From contig NZ_JALEXO010000285.1 of the NCBI RefSeq assembly GCF_022780145.1, positions 1-22,463 on the forward strand: DNA of 22,463 bases. Direction: 5' to 3'. Within the stretch, counting starts at the first letter, position 1; every line of letters begins with the position of its first letter. Below, piece by piece: positions 14,419 to 21,270 of the stretch. The notes beneath the pieces are model-generated. The model had not been told where the DNA came from and searched no databases. It saw only the letters and a program-made list of their open reading frames with translations. The stretch is from Intestinibacter sp. (lineage in GTDB: Bacteria; Bacillota; Clostridia; Peptostreptococcales; Peptostreptococcaceae). Both the position numbers and the translations under genes were made by a program.

Positions 14419-15687
14419 TTATCCTCTATAAACTACTTTACCTTCGCTTATTGTGTATTTTATTTTTCCATTTAAAACTTCACCTATAAATGGTGTATTT
14501 TCTGATTTAGAAGCAAAGTCCTTTACTTGCCATTTTTCGTCTTCATTGAATATTACTATATCTGCAATTGCACCTTCTTTTATAAATCCTCTGTCTAGCT
14601 TGTATAGCTTAGCAGGATTTATAGTCATTTTTTCTAGTAAGTGCATTAAATCTATGTGGCCTGCTTTAACTAGATTAGTTACGCCAAGTCCTAGAGATGT
14701 TTCAAGTCCTGTTATACCGCTTGGGCATAGTGTAAATGCTTTTTCCTTTTCCTCTTTAGCATGTGGCGCGTGATCAGTGGCTATTATCTCTATAGTATCG
14801 TCTTTAAGACCTTCTATTATAGCCAATCTATCTTCTTCTGTTCTAAGTGGTGGATTCATCTTTGCAAGTGAACCGTGTTTTAAAACTGCATCTTCAGTTA
14901 GTGTAAAGTGGTGTGGACTCGCCTCTGCAAATACATTTGCTCCTAGTGATTTTGCAAATCTCACTGTATCAACAGCAGTCTTTGAGCTTATATGTTGGAT
15001 ATTTACCTTAGCACCTGTTTCTAGAGCTATCATTACGTCTCTTGAAACCATCACGTTTTCTGCTAAAGCAGTAGCTCCTCCTTCTAGCCCTAGAGCCTTC
15101 GATACATTACCATCGTTTACACCAGCCTTAGTTATGAAAGAAGGATTTTCTTCGTGTAAGCTTATAGGCACATCTAACTCCTTAGCCTTCTTCATTGCAT
15201 TATAAAGTACAGTTGTGTGTTTTATAGGTATACCATCGTCAGTAAATCCTATAGCTCCATTTTTTAGCATTTCGTCAAAGTCTACAAGCTCTTTTCCTTT
15301 AAGCCCTTTTGTGACTGTAGATGCTTGAAGTACATTTATATCAGCTTGTTTTGCTTTATCTAATACGTATTTTAGAGTTTCTACATTATCCACTACAGGC
15401 TTTGTATTTGCCATACATACAACAGTTGTAAATCCTCCTTTTGCAGCAGCCTTCGCACCTGTTATTATATCCTCTTTGTAAGTAAGTCCTGGATCTCTAA
15501 AGTGTACATGTATATCTATAAGTCCTGGAGATACTACACATCCTGATGCATCGATTACTTCATCGAAGCCTTCTTCTTTTATATTTTTAGCTATTTGTTT
15601 TACTTTATCATTTTCAATAGCTATATCTACTATCTCATCTCTTTTAGAAAGTGGGTCTATTAATCTTCCATTTTTTATTAAAATCAT
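14419..15687 (-). CDS. pyrC: Dihydroorotase
   Basis: Third step of pyrimidine synthesis, the reversible ring closure of carbamoyl aspartate to dihydroorotate. 422 residues, the class I (Bacillus-like) monofunctional length. Metal site visible: HVHFRDPG (about 58-65), conserved His residues in SLHEENP and QHISS, and catalytic Asp in ATDHAPH. MNPPLR and the C-terminal amidohydrolase beta-domain are present. The start MILIKNGRLIDP is typical. The Shine-Dalgarno AAAGGAG (15718-15724) is 30 bases upstream of the ATG, but a perfect 8-bp hairpin (15695-15715) lies between and would cut the effective distance to nine bases. No other pyr gene or uracil-type attenuator is in the window. No terminator separates it from the DUF362 gene upstream. 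Confidence 0.96.
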   Translation of the reverse strand: MILIKNGRLIDPLSKRDEIVDIAIENDKVKQIAKNIKEEGFDEVIDASGCVVSPGLIDIHVHFRDPGLTYKEDIITGAKAAAKGGFTTVVCMANTKPVVDNVETLKYVLDKAKQADINVLQASTVTKGLKGKELVDFDEMLKNGAIGFTDDGIPIKHTTVLYNAMKKAKELDVPISLHEENPSFITKAGVNDGNVSKALGLEGGATALAENVMVSRDVMIALETGAKVNIQHISSKTAVDTVRFAKSLGANVFAEASPHHFTLTEDAVLKHGSLAKMNPPLRTEEDRLAIIEGLKDDTIEIIATDHAPHAKEEKEKAFTLCPSGITGLETSLGLGVTNLVKAGHIDLMHLLEKMTINPAKLYKLDRGFIKEGAIADIVIFNEDEKWQVKDFASKSENTPFIGEVLNGKIKYTISEGKVVYRG

Positions 15688-15694
15688 AATTTTC

Positions 15695-15715
15695 TTTAGT
15701 AGCTTGTCTACTAAA
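15695..15715 (-). promoter_or_regulatory. Hairpin between the pyrC Shine-Dalgarno and start codon
   Basis: Minus-strand RNA: AAAGGAG (15724-15718), TA, then TTTAGTAG-ACAAG-CTACTAAA (15715-15695), then GAAAATT and ATG (15687). The stem is perfect. Linear spacing is 30 bases, folded spacing 9. No other ribosome site is close to the ATG. Confidence 0.65.
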
Positions 15716-15780
15716 TACTCCTTTCTACAGTTTTATATATTTTTATATAATATTTTACATTATTTTATAGATTATTTCAT

Positions 15781-16929
15781 TTATTTTATTAATTTAAAAA
15801 ATATATTTTGTTTAATATAAATCGCCTTCTGAGGACACAGTTCATGGCAACAGTAACATCTAATACAGTTTTTTAAATCTATCTTTGGACCATCTTTTGT
15901 CATCTTTATCACTTTTGCAGGGCAGACTTCTCTACATTTTCCGCATTTTATACATTGATTTTCTTTTACTACCGGCTTTGGAGTTATTATTTTATCTATT
16001 ATATCTCCAATTGGCTTTGGAAATTTAAGCGATAAAAGCCTAAAATCAGAGCTCGTGACTGGTATTTTGAAATCCTTTAAAACTAAGCTATCTATATCAT
16101 CGCCTACAAACTCTATATCGGAAAAATCATTTTTTATTAAATTCCTTTTTATAGATCCTCTGACTGTACCGACTTTATTTGGATCTAAATTTATTAGCTT
16201 GCATCCAGCTATATCTAGTGCATATGGACTACTAGATGCTAGAAGTACATTTGCCTTTTTTACATCTCCTGCTGTAGGGCCTTCTCCCTCCATAGCGTAT
16301 ATGCCGTCCATTATTGTAAGTGAAGGATTTATATACTGGCAAATATCTAATAGTACATTTTCACAAAACTGCTCCTCTTTTTTAAATCTGTGGTGAATTT
16401 CTGCCTTTTGAATGCCGACAATAACTCCGTATAAATTTTTAACTCCTCCTGTGTACTTAGCCATTTTATGAGTTTTTAATTTACACAAATTTATGACATG
16501 GTCGACCTCTGTTATAGGGGTGATTATCTTCATAGTTTTTAAATACCTAGCCTCTTCATTATGTACTTCTGTTTCAGATGTATCGTAATTTAACTCTACA
16601 TCTAGATCTTTGACGGCATCAACTATACCACATACATCGTAAATTCCCTTTAATATGCTTTTACTATAAGGTCCTCCAGGGCTTTCAGCTATCACGACCT
16701 TGCAATCTAGCTTCAAAAGCTCCTCACATAAAATTCTAACTAAAATGGGATGAGTTGTAGCTCCTTCTTCTGGAGATTTTTTTATAACTAAATTAGGCTT
16801 TATAAGCACTCTACTGCCCCTTTGAATAAATTTTTCAATACCACCTATATCTTTCATTAATTTTTCAAATGACGCCCTTAAAACATCGTAGTCGTAGCTA
16901 ATACATTTTCTTATACTTACTTGTTTCAT
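15781..16929 (-). CDS. DUF362 protein with two C-terminal [4Fe-4S] motifs
   Basis: 382 residues. Residues 1 to about 290 are a DUF362 domain: RVLIKPNLV, ATTHP, ESPGGP, CKLKTHKMAKYTGGVKNLYG, DGIYAMEGEGPTAG. The C-terminus is a bacterial 2x[4Fe-4S] ferredoxin module: CIKCGKCREVCP and CIRCYCCHELCP. DUF362-ferredoxin proteins are widespread in clostridia and methanogens and thought to be redox or iron-sulfur proteins; their reaction is not established to my knowledge. Cytoplasmic: no signal or membrane segment. ATG at 16929 with AAGGTG upstream. pyrC follows after 93 AT-rich bases with no terminator, so the two may be co-transcribed, although no functional link is obvious. Confidence 0.88.
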   Translation of the reverse strand: MKQVSIRKCISYDYDVLRASFEKLMKDIGGIEKFIQRGSRVLIKPNLVIKKSPEEGATTHPILVRILCEELLKLDCKVVIAESPGGPYSKSILKGIYDVCGIVDAVKDLDVELNYDTSETEVHNEEARYLKTMKIITPITEVDHVINLCKLKTHKMAKYTGGVKNLYGVIVGIQKAEIHHRFKKEEQFCENVLLDICQYINPSLTIMDGIYAMEGEGPTAGDVKKANVLLASSSPYALDIAGCKLINLDPNKVGTVRGSIKRNLIKNDFSDIEFVGDDIDSLVLKDFKIPVTSSDFRLLSLKFPKPIGDIIDKIITPKPVVKENQCIKCGKCREVCPAKVIKMTKDGPKIDLKNCIRCYCCHELCPQKAIYIKQNIFFKLIK

Positions 16930-16961
16930 ATTACACCTTCAATCATTTATTAATTGCAAAA

Positions 16962-16994
16962 ATAAATCCCAGTAATGTAATTAATGGGATTTAT
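16962..16994 (-). terminator. Terminator after the 92-residue unknown gene
   Basis: Perfect 10-pair stem ATAAATCCCA (16962-16971) with TGGGATTTAT (16985-16994), 13-base loop. The minus-strand RNA runs into TTTTTGC. It lies nine bases after the stop at 17003 and just before the DUF362 gene. Confidence 0.75.
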
Positions 16995-17002
16995 CAATAT
17001 AA

Positions 17003-17281
17003 TTATACATTTTTTTTGCACACTTTTAATATTACTTTACAATTTTTTATTTCTACATCGTAATTACTGTGAAGCTCGTTTGGAACTACGCTCTTTGCAA
17101 CTCCATTTTCATCTACCTCATAATCTTCATCATATAAATTGAAAAACTCTACGTATTCTGCTTGACTTGGAAGCTCTAAATCGTCTTCCATATGGCTTAA
17201 CTCTAAATACGTATATATAGCGCTTTCAATTTTACCAATTAAATTATCTTGGCACTTTTTATCTAACTCTTCAAATTTCAA
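17003..17281 (-). CDS. Small acidic protein of unknown function
   Basis: 92 residues, strongly acidic in the middle (HMEDDLELPSQAEYVEFFNLYDEDYEVDENG), with a basic, Cys-containing tail (IKNCKVILKVCKKN). No signal peptide or membrane segment; no family recognised. TTG start at 17281 with GGGAGG eight bases upstream; no ATG lies near. It is bracketed by two terminators (17310-17347 and 16962-16994) and therefore a small separate unit, or fed by readthrough from the molybdopterin-binding gene. Confidence 0.7.
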   Translation of the reverse strand: MKFEELDKKCQDNLIGKIESAIYTYLELSHMEDDLELPSQAEYVEFFNLYDEDYEVDENGVAKSVVPNELHSNYDVEIKNCKVILKVCKKNV

Positions 17282-17309
17282 TGTATAATCCTCCCTCTAT
17301 ATATAAATT

Positions 17310-17347
17310 AAACCTCCCTTACAGTATAAATACTATAAAGAAGGTTT
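17310..17347 (-). terminator. Terminator after the molybdopterin-binding gene
   Basis: Arms 17310-17327 and 17330-17347 are complementary apart from three C/A positions on the plus strand. All three become G-U in minus-strand RNA, giving up to 18 pairs (the tip would open into a loop). The U tract behind it is interrupted (TTTAATTT), so termination may be partial. Confidence 0.65.
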
Positions 17348-17363
17348 TTATCATCAACTAAAT

Positions 17364-18401
17364 CTATTTTGCTCCCTTACCAAATCCACAATTAGGGAAT
17401 GTACATACTTTACAATTCAAACACAATCCACCTAATCCTAAATCAGCTAAATCATCAGCAGTTATCATATCGTCTGCCATTATTCTAGGAAGAACTAAAT
17501 CAAATATTGTTCTAGCAGCGTACATTACACATCCTGGAAGACCTACTATTGGAACTTGTTTTCCATCTTTTTCATAATAAGCTATTAAAAGCATAGCTCC
17601 TGGAAGAACTGGTGCTCCGTAAGAAACTATTCTAGCTCCTGTAGCTTTTATAGCTCCTGGTGTCTTGTCGTCTGGGTCTACACTCATACCACCTGTACAT
17701 AGTACTAATTCAGCACCTTGGTCTATATAATCTAAAACTGCATTTGTTATTTTTTCCATATCATCGTTTACTATAACTTGACCCATTATATCTGCATCAA
17801 ATGCTTTTACTTTGTCCATTACGACAGGTCCGAAAGTATCTTTGATTCTTCCATAGTATACTTCATTTCCAGTTGTGACTATACCGACTTTTTTCTTTTT
17901 ATATGGAAGTAGAGATAGTATAGGTTTGTCTCCAGCGACTTCCTTTGCTTTTTCCATTTTTTCTTGTTCGATTAAAAGAGGTATTATTCTTGTTCCAGCA
18001 AGCTTATCACCTTTTTTAACCATTGTATTTGTGTGTCTAGTAGCTATCATCATTTCTCCTAGACTGTTTACTGCTTTTAATCTATCTACATCTATTTTTA
18101 AAAGACCATCTGCATCTGCGATAATCTCGATTTTACCCTCTTTAACAGGTGTTTCAGTCATATTTTCATTTAAACATATATCTCTAAGGTATTCCGCTGC
18201 TTCATTTTCATGAAGAATACCTTCTGTTTTTTCCCAAATATAAAGATTATCTTTACCTAAAGATAGTAAAACAGGAATATCTTCCTCTGTCACTATATGA
18301 CCCTTTCTAAAAGCTGTATCCTTCTTTACATCCTTTATTATTTGGACTATATCGTGGCAAAGAACATGTCCAACAGCATCTTGAGTTTTTACACATTTCA
18401 T
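17364..18401 (-). CDS. Molybdopterin-binding protein (MoeA/MoCF-like) with C-terminal Cys cluster
   Basis: 345 residues. Residues about 170-300 carry the MoCF_biosynth (MoaB/MoeA-type) molybdopterin-binding fold: VGIVTTGNEVYYGRI (172-186), VIVNDD, VLCTGGMSVDPDD (233-245) and VGLPGCVMY (286-294). The N-terminal part is shorter than and unlike true MoeA (about 400 residues). The C-terminus ends in Cys327, Cys330, Cys333 and Cys338 followed by GFGKG, a likely Fe-S or Zn site. I know this architecture from clostridial and delta-proteobacterial gene sets around molybdenum hydroxylases. Probable role: molybdenum-cofactor handling or maturation, not primary MoeA insertion. ATG at 18401 with GAGGGTGA upstream. 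Upstream is a structured leader (18505-18745). Confidence 0.85.
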   Translation of the reverse strand: MKCVKTQDAVGHVLCHDIVQIIKDVKKDTAFRKGHIVTEEDIPVLLSLGKDNLYIWEKTEGILHENEAAEYLRDICLNENMTETPVKEGKIEIIADADGLLKIDVDRLKAVNSLGEMMIATRHTNTMVKKGDKLAGTRIIPLLIEQEKMEKAKEVAGDKPILSLLPYKKKKVGIVTTGNEVYYGRIKDTFGPVVMDKVKAFDADIMGQVIVNDDMEKITNAVLDYIDQGAELVLCTGGMSVDPDDKTPGAIKATGARIVSYGAPVLPGAMLLIAYYEKDGKQVPIVGLPGCVMYAARTIFDLVLPRIMADDMITADDLADLGLGGLCLNCKVCTFPNCGFGKGAK

Positions 18402-18504
18402 TCAACATCACCCTCAACTTTCAAAACTATTTTTGTAATTTACATCGTTTTAATTTATGACTGTCTATAATGTCCACTTAATATTAAAAAATTTCACTCT
18501 AGTT

Positions 18505-18576
18505 TTAAAAGAAAATTATCTCTTTAGACAAAGAAAAATCTTCTTTAAACAACAGAAGATTTCTTACGCTATACAT
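18505..18576 (-). CDS. Possible 23-residue leader ORF before the molybdopterin-binding gene
   Basis: ATG at 18576, stop at 18505-18507, beginning MYSVRNLLLFKED. AAAGGAG (18585-18591) is eight bases before the ATG, which is ideal, but that site forms one arm of the hairpin at 18585-18601. A second terminator-like hairpin (18536-18562) lies inside the frame. No homology is recognised. It may be a regulatory leader peptide or chance. Confidence 0.3.
   Translation of the reverse strand: MYSVRNLLLFKEDFSLSKEIIFF
18536..18562 (-). terminator. Second terminator-like hairpin in the leader
   Basis: AAATCTTCT (18536-18544) pairs perfectly with AGAAGATTT (18554-18562), nine-base loop. In minus-strand RNA it continues TTCTTTG. 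It lies 135 bases before the ATG of the molybdopterin-binding gene. Confidence 0.5.
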
Positions 18577-18700
18577 AAAAAAATCTCCTTTCCAATAGGA
18601 GGCATATTCATTTCTAAATATACCCTAACGTTTTAAGTTTCATAGCAAAATAGCCTTAGAATACTAAAATCGGAGAAATCGTTTAACATTTGTATATTTG
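18577..18700 (-). ncRNA. Structured leader RNA, riboswitch-like, unidentified
   Basis: RNA starting about 18700 from the promoter at 18706-18734. A closing helix ATTTCT/AGAAAT (18674-18679 with 18610-18615) brackets a region with a CTAA/TTAG hairpin. It is followed by CTCCT...AGGAG (18585-18601) and seven U. The second arm is a ribosome site for the 23-codon frame, so the hairpin could terminate transcription or hide the site. I do not recognise any known riboswitch consensus; no molybdenum-cofactor motif is apparent. It may equally be a small RNA. The 504-base gap 18402-18905 holds this, the hairpin at 18536 and the divergent promoters. Confidence 0.45.
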
Positions 18701-18705
18701 ATTAA

Positions 18706-18734
18706 ATAGTAGCATTTTAACTATAATTTGTCAA
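18706..18734 (-). promoter_or_regulatory. Near-consensus promoter of the leader RNA
   Basis: Minus strand: TTGACA (18729-18734), 17 bases, TACTAT (18706-18711) preceded by TGC (18712-18714), a full -35 plus extended -10. It is the best promoter in the window and drives towards the molybdopterin-binding gene, about 300 bases away. Confidence 0.75.
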
Positions 18735-18835
18735 TTTAATCAGAAATATTCAATATCTATACACAAAAATACAAAATATTAGACTAAATTCATGTTGAAA
18801 TAGATAAAACTATGCATATAAATTCCATTTTTCCC

Positions 18836-18863
18836 ACAAATATACATATATTTGTAGTATAAT
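18836..18863 (+). promoter_or_regulatory. Palindromic operator and -10 of the plus-strand gene
   Basis: ACAAATATA-CA-TATATTTGT (18836-18855) is a 20-base inverted repeat with perfect 9-base arms. It fills the space where a -35 and spacer should be, two bases before TATAAT (18858-18863). No TTGACA-like -35 exists, so control by a dimeric regulator is likely. Confidence 0.5.
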
Positions 18864-18905
18864 TTATATATATTTTACTTTTTATTTAGACGGGAGGCTA
18901 TTCAT

Positions 18906-19298
18906 ATGAATACTGAATTAAAAGACGTTATAAACAATATAATTGAATCATCTAATTTTAAAAATGACAAAGAGTTATTAAATTTAAAAAATCAAATTAT
19001 GAATCAAGTGTTAGATTGTTTCTCTGAAAAAATATGCGAAGATAACGAAAAACGCGTAGATTTCATAAGCTCAGATGAATTAGTAATGGAACTAAAGGAC
19101 AATACAACTAATAAACTATATAGAAGATCAGTTCCTCTATCATATATCGAAAATTCTAACGGTATAAAATTAACTGGTGAAGACCTTCACGGCAACCCTT
19201 CAGAAATCGTATTTTTATCTAGTATAGCTGTTGAAAAAATCATAGATGTAACTGGTAAAGGTCGTAATGAAGCTAGATGTGATGGACACGAACATTAG
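18906..19298 (+). CDS. Unknown soluble protein, only plus-strand gene
   Basis: 130 residues. The N-terminal half is helical and charged (about 1-45, ending VLDCFSEKICEDNEKR). The C-terminal half is strand-rich (ELVMELKDNTTNKLYRRSVPLSYIENSNGIKLTGEDLHGNPSEIVFLS). The tail is short and polar, ending CDGHEH. No signal peptide, membrane segment or known family motif. ATG at 18906 with GGGAGG eight bases upstream. It has its own -10 (18858-18863) with an adjacent palindrome and ends at a terminator shared with the convergent phosphatase gene. Its orientation against all neighbours suggests an independent, perhaps regulated, unit; the His/Cys tail could bind metal, which is a guess. Confidence 0.75.
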   Translation: MNTELKDVINNIIESSNFKNDKELLNLKNQIMNQVLDCFSEKICEDNEKRVDFISSDELVMELKDNTTNKLYRRSVPLSYIENSNGIKLTGEDLHGNPSEIVFLSSIAVEKIIDVTGKGRNEARCDGHEH

Positions 19299-19319
19299 AT
19301 AAATTATAAAATCAAAACC

Positions 19320-19347
19320 AAAAAGGTGCCTATATGACACCTTTTTT
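19320..19347. terminator. Shared terminator of convergent genes
   Basis: AAAAAGGTG (19320-19328) pairs with CACCTTTTTT (19338-19347). The inner part pairs slightly better as minus-strand RNA (extra U-G and C-G pairs). It serves the plus-strand gene ending at 19298 and overlaps the stop codon of the phosphatase gene at 19347. Confidence 0.85.
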
Positions 19348-19937
19348 TATATATTTTTTTGTAGTATTTCAAATTTTTTATCTTCAAATGAAACCACATT
19401 TATCGCACCGTAGTCCTGTTTTATACTCAATATATCGTTTAGAGGTATTTTATCTATATAAGCTATTAAACACTTGATTATACCGCTATGAGTTACTAAA
19501 GCTATATTATCATTTTCATTTTTTATTACAAGCCTATTTAAGGCGTTTTTGGCCCTTTCAAAGCATTTTTCAAACGATTCTCCACCGTGCTTATCAAAGG
19601 TCGCAATATTATTGCCTCTCTCTTCGTATTCAAGTGGATACAATTTTTTAATCTCACTAAACGATTTATTTTCCCAAATACCCATATCTATCTCTCTCAA
19701 ATCTCTATCTACAAAATACGGTATATTTAGGCAATCTGACATAATTTCAGCAGATTTTTTACATCTACTTAAATCGCTAGTGTAAATTTTTTTTATGTTT
19801 TTATCCTTTAAAAAAACACCGTTTGATTTTGCCTTTTGTATACCCTCTTGGCTTAAATCTATATCAGTTATTCCAATACATTTTTTAATGCCGTCTTCCC
19901 AATTTAGCTTGCCATGTCTTATTAAATATATATTCAT
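19347..19937 (-). CDS. Histidine phosphatase (phosphoglycerate-mutase-like)
   Basis: 196 residues of the histidine phosphatase superfamily: IYLIRHGKLNW with the phospho-acceptor His8 in RHG, SDLSRCKKSAEIM, LREIDMGIWENKSF with the catalytic Glu, and ALVTHSGII with the second His. Similar proteins are annotated as alpha-ribazole phosphatase (CobC) or cofactor-dependent mutase, but no cobalamin gene is nearby. An in-frame start exists at 20003, but GGAG lies five bases before the ATG at 19937, where the conserved domain begins. It follows the ligase gene by 20 bases, so probably belongs to the radical SAM-ligase unit and may act on a phosphorylated or adenylated intermediate there (inference). 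Confidence 0.88.
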   Translation of the reverse strand: MNIYLIRHGKLNWEDGIKKCIGITDIDLSQEGIQKAKSNGVFLKDKNIKKIYTSDLSRCKKSAEIMSDCLNIPYFVDRDLREIDMGIWENKSFSEIKKLYPLEYEERGNNIATFDKHGGESFEKCFERAKNALNRLVIKNENDNIALVTHSGIIKCLIAYIDKIPLNDILSIKQDYGAINVVSFEDKKFEILQKNI

Positions 19938-19957
19938 ATGTTCTCCTAAATCAAAAA

Positions 19958-21268
19958 TCAATCGTATATAATTTTTCTTTTTCCCATATAATAAGGAAAC
20001 CATTTATCTGTATATTCGACTTCTATATCTATTTCTAATAGACCTATATCTACTGCTTTTTTAATAGATTCAATATTTAACAGCAATTTTTTTGCCTCTA
20101 AAATTAATAAATCATTATCATGATTCTCATTATTCAAATCTAAAACAGCTAATTTTATATTTAATTTAGATTTATCTTGTATCTCAACTTTACAGTTTAT
20201 CAAATTCTTTATCTTAAATAAATTTCCATCTATATCTTTTATATTTATAAATGAATCGTCATCTAAGTAAAATACATTTGCCTCTCTATAATCTATATAA
20301 TCGAGTCTCTTTAGTACGCTACCACATGGACAAGTGCCAGAGACAATTGAGCCTATATCTCCTGTTTCATATCTAATCAGAGGCATAGCAGCCCTAGTTA
20401 ACGTAGTAATAAGTACCTTGCCAAGCTTTCCATCCTCTAGTGGTTCTTTTGTGACTGGATCTACTACCTCTACGAGTATATCATTTTCTCTGATATGCAT
20501 ACCTGTGTGATATGAACATTCTACTGCACATCCGAGTCCAGCCTCTGTTATACCAAAGTGGTTAAAAACTTCACAATTATAAGCATCTCTTATTTCGTCT
20601 ACAATTTCACGGCTGACCATGTCTGCACTTAAAAGTATGCTCTTTATGTTTATATCTAAATTTTTTTGTTTTATATATCTTCCTAAAGCTAAAATCTCTA
20701 CAGGCATTCCGACTATAGAGTTTACGTTGTTTTTTATGATAGTATTTACACAGTCCTCAAATGTATCTAAAAGACCATAAGGCACTGGCTTTACTTCGAT
20801 ATTATTCAGTCCTTTTCTAATTAAGTCGCCGACACCATTTTCCCTTTCACATGGAAGTAGAATCATCATAGTATCTCCCTTTTGAGTAAGTAAACTGATT
20901 CCCTCGCCAAAAAAGTCGACAGTCAATGCTTGATCTTCTTCTGTAAAATAAATAGTCTTAGATTTTCCCGTTGTACCAGATGTTTTCAATGAAACTATTC
21001 TAGATATCTCGCTTTGAGATACGCATACCATTTTTTTATCGCAATTTAATATATCGTATTTATTAGTTATAGGAAGCCTTGTAATCTCATCTAATGAGTT
21101 TAGCTTATCTATATCCTTATAAAGCTTTCTATAAAATGATGAATTTTTTTTAGTGTATTCGATAAGATAGTTAAGTCTTTCGAGCTGATAATTATCTAAA
21201 TCCTCTCTAGTCAACTTAACTTTCTCATTATCGAATATTTTTTTGTTAATCCAATCATCCAGTCTCAT
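19958..21268 (-). CDS. PaaK-like AMP-forming acyl-CoA ligase/adenylating enzyme
   Basis: 436 residues, the length of phenylacetate-CoA-ligase-type adenylating enzymes. Motifs: P-loop SLKTSGTTGKSK (93-104), FGITEAG (238-244), MPLIRYETGD (295-304) and a zinc-type CPCGS (313-317); the C-terminal lid ends GKRK. It should activate a carboxylate with ATP and may pass it to CoA or another acceptor. ATG at 21268 two bases after the radical SAM stop, with no strong ribosome site, so coupled translation. A ligase beside a radical SAM protein fits what I remember as the DVU_1553 family AMP-dependent CoA ligase, found with TrsS-type radical SAM proteins (from memory, not searched). Substrate unknown. Confidence 0.85.
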   Translation of the reverse strand: MRLDDWINKKIFDNEKVKLTREDLDNYQLERLNYLIEYTKKNSSFYRKLYKDIDKLNSLDEITRLPITNKYDILNCDKKMVCVSQSEISRIVSLKTSGTTGKSKTIYFTEEDQALTVDFFGEGISLLTQKGDTMMILLPCERENGVGDLIRKGLNNIEVKPVPYGLLDTFEDCVNTIIKNNVNSIVGMPVEILALGRYIKQKNLDINIKSILLSADMVSREIVDEIRDAYNCEVFNHFGITEAGLGCAVECSYHTGMHIRENDILVEVVDPVTKEPLEDGKLGKVLITTLTRAAMPLIRYETGDIGSIVSGTCPCGSVLKRLDYIDYREANVFYLDDDSFINIKDIDGNLFKIKNLINCKVEIQDKSKLNIKLAVLDLNNENHDNDLLILEAKKLLLNIESIKKAVDIGLLEIDIEVEYTDKWFPYYMGKRKIIYD

Positions 21269-21270
21269 AT

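Noticed and set aside
14777..15205. Long plus-strand open frames opposite pyrC and other genes
   Set aside because: They lie antisense to genes with full family motifs, lack ribosome sites and show no recognisable domains.
18577..18700. Known molybdenum-cofactor, SAM, TPP or c-di-GMP riboswitch
   Set aside because: None of the conserved cores I can recall appears; kept only as an unidentified leader.
19938..20003. Longer N-terminus for the histidine phosphatase
   Set aside because: It overlaps the ligase gene's end, has no homology-like content, and a good SD precedes the ATG at 19937 where the RHG domain begins.
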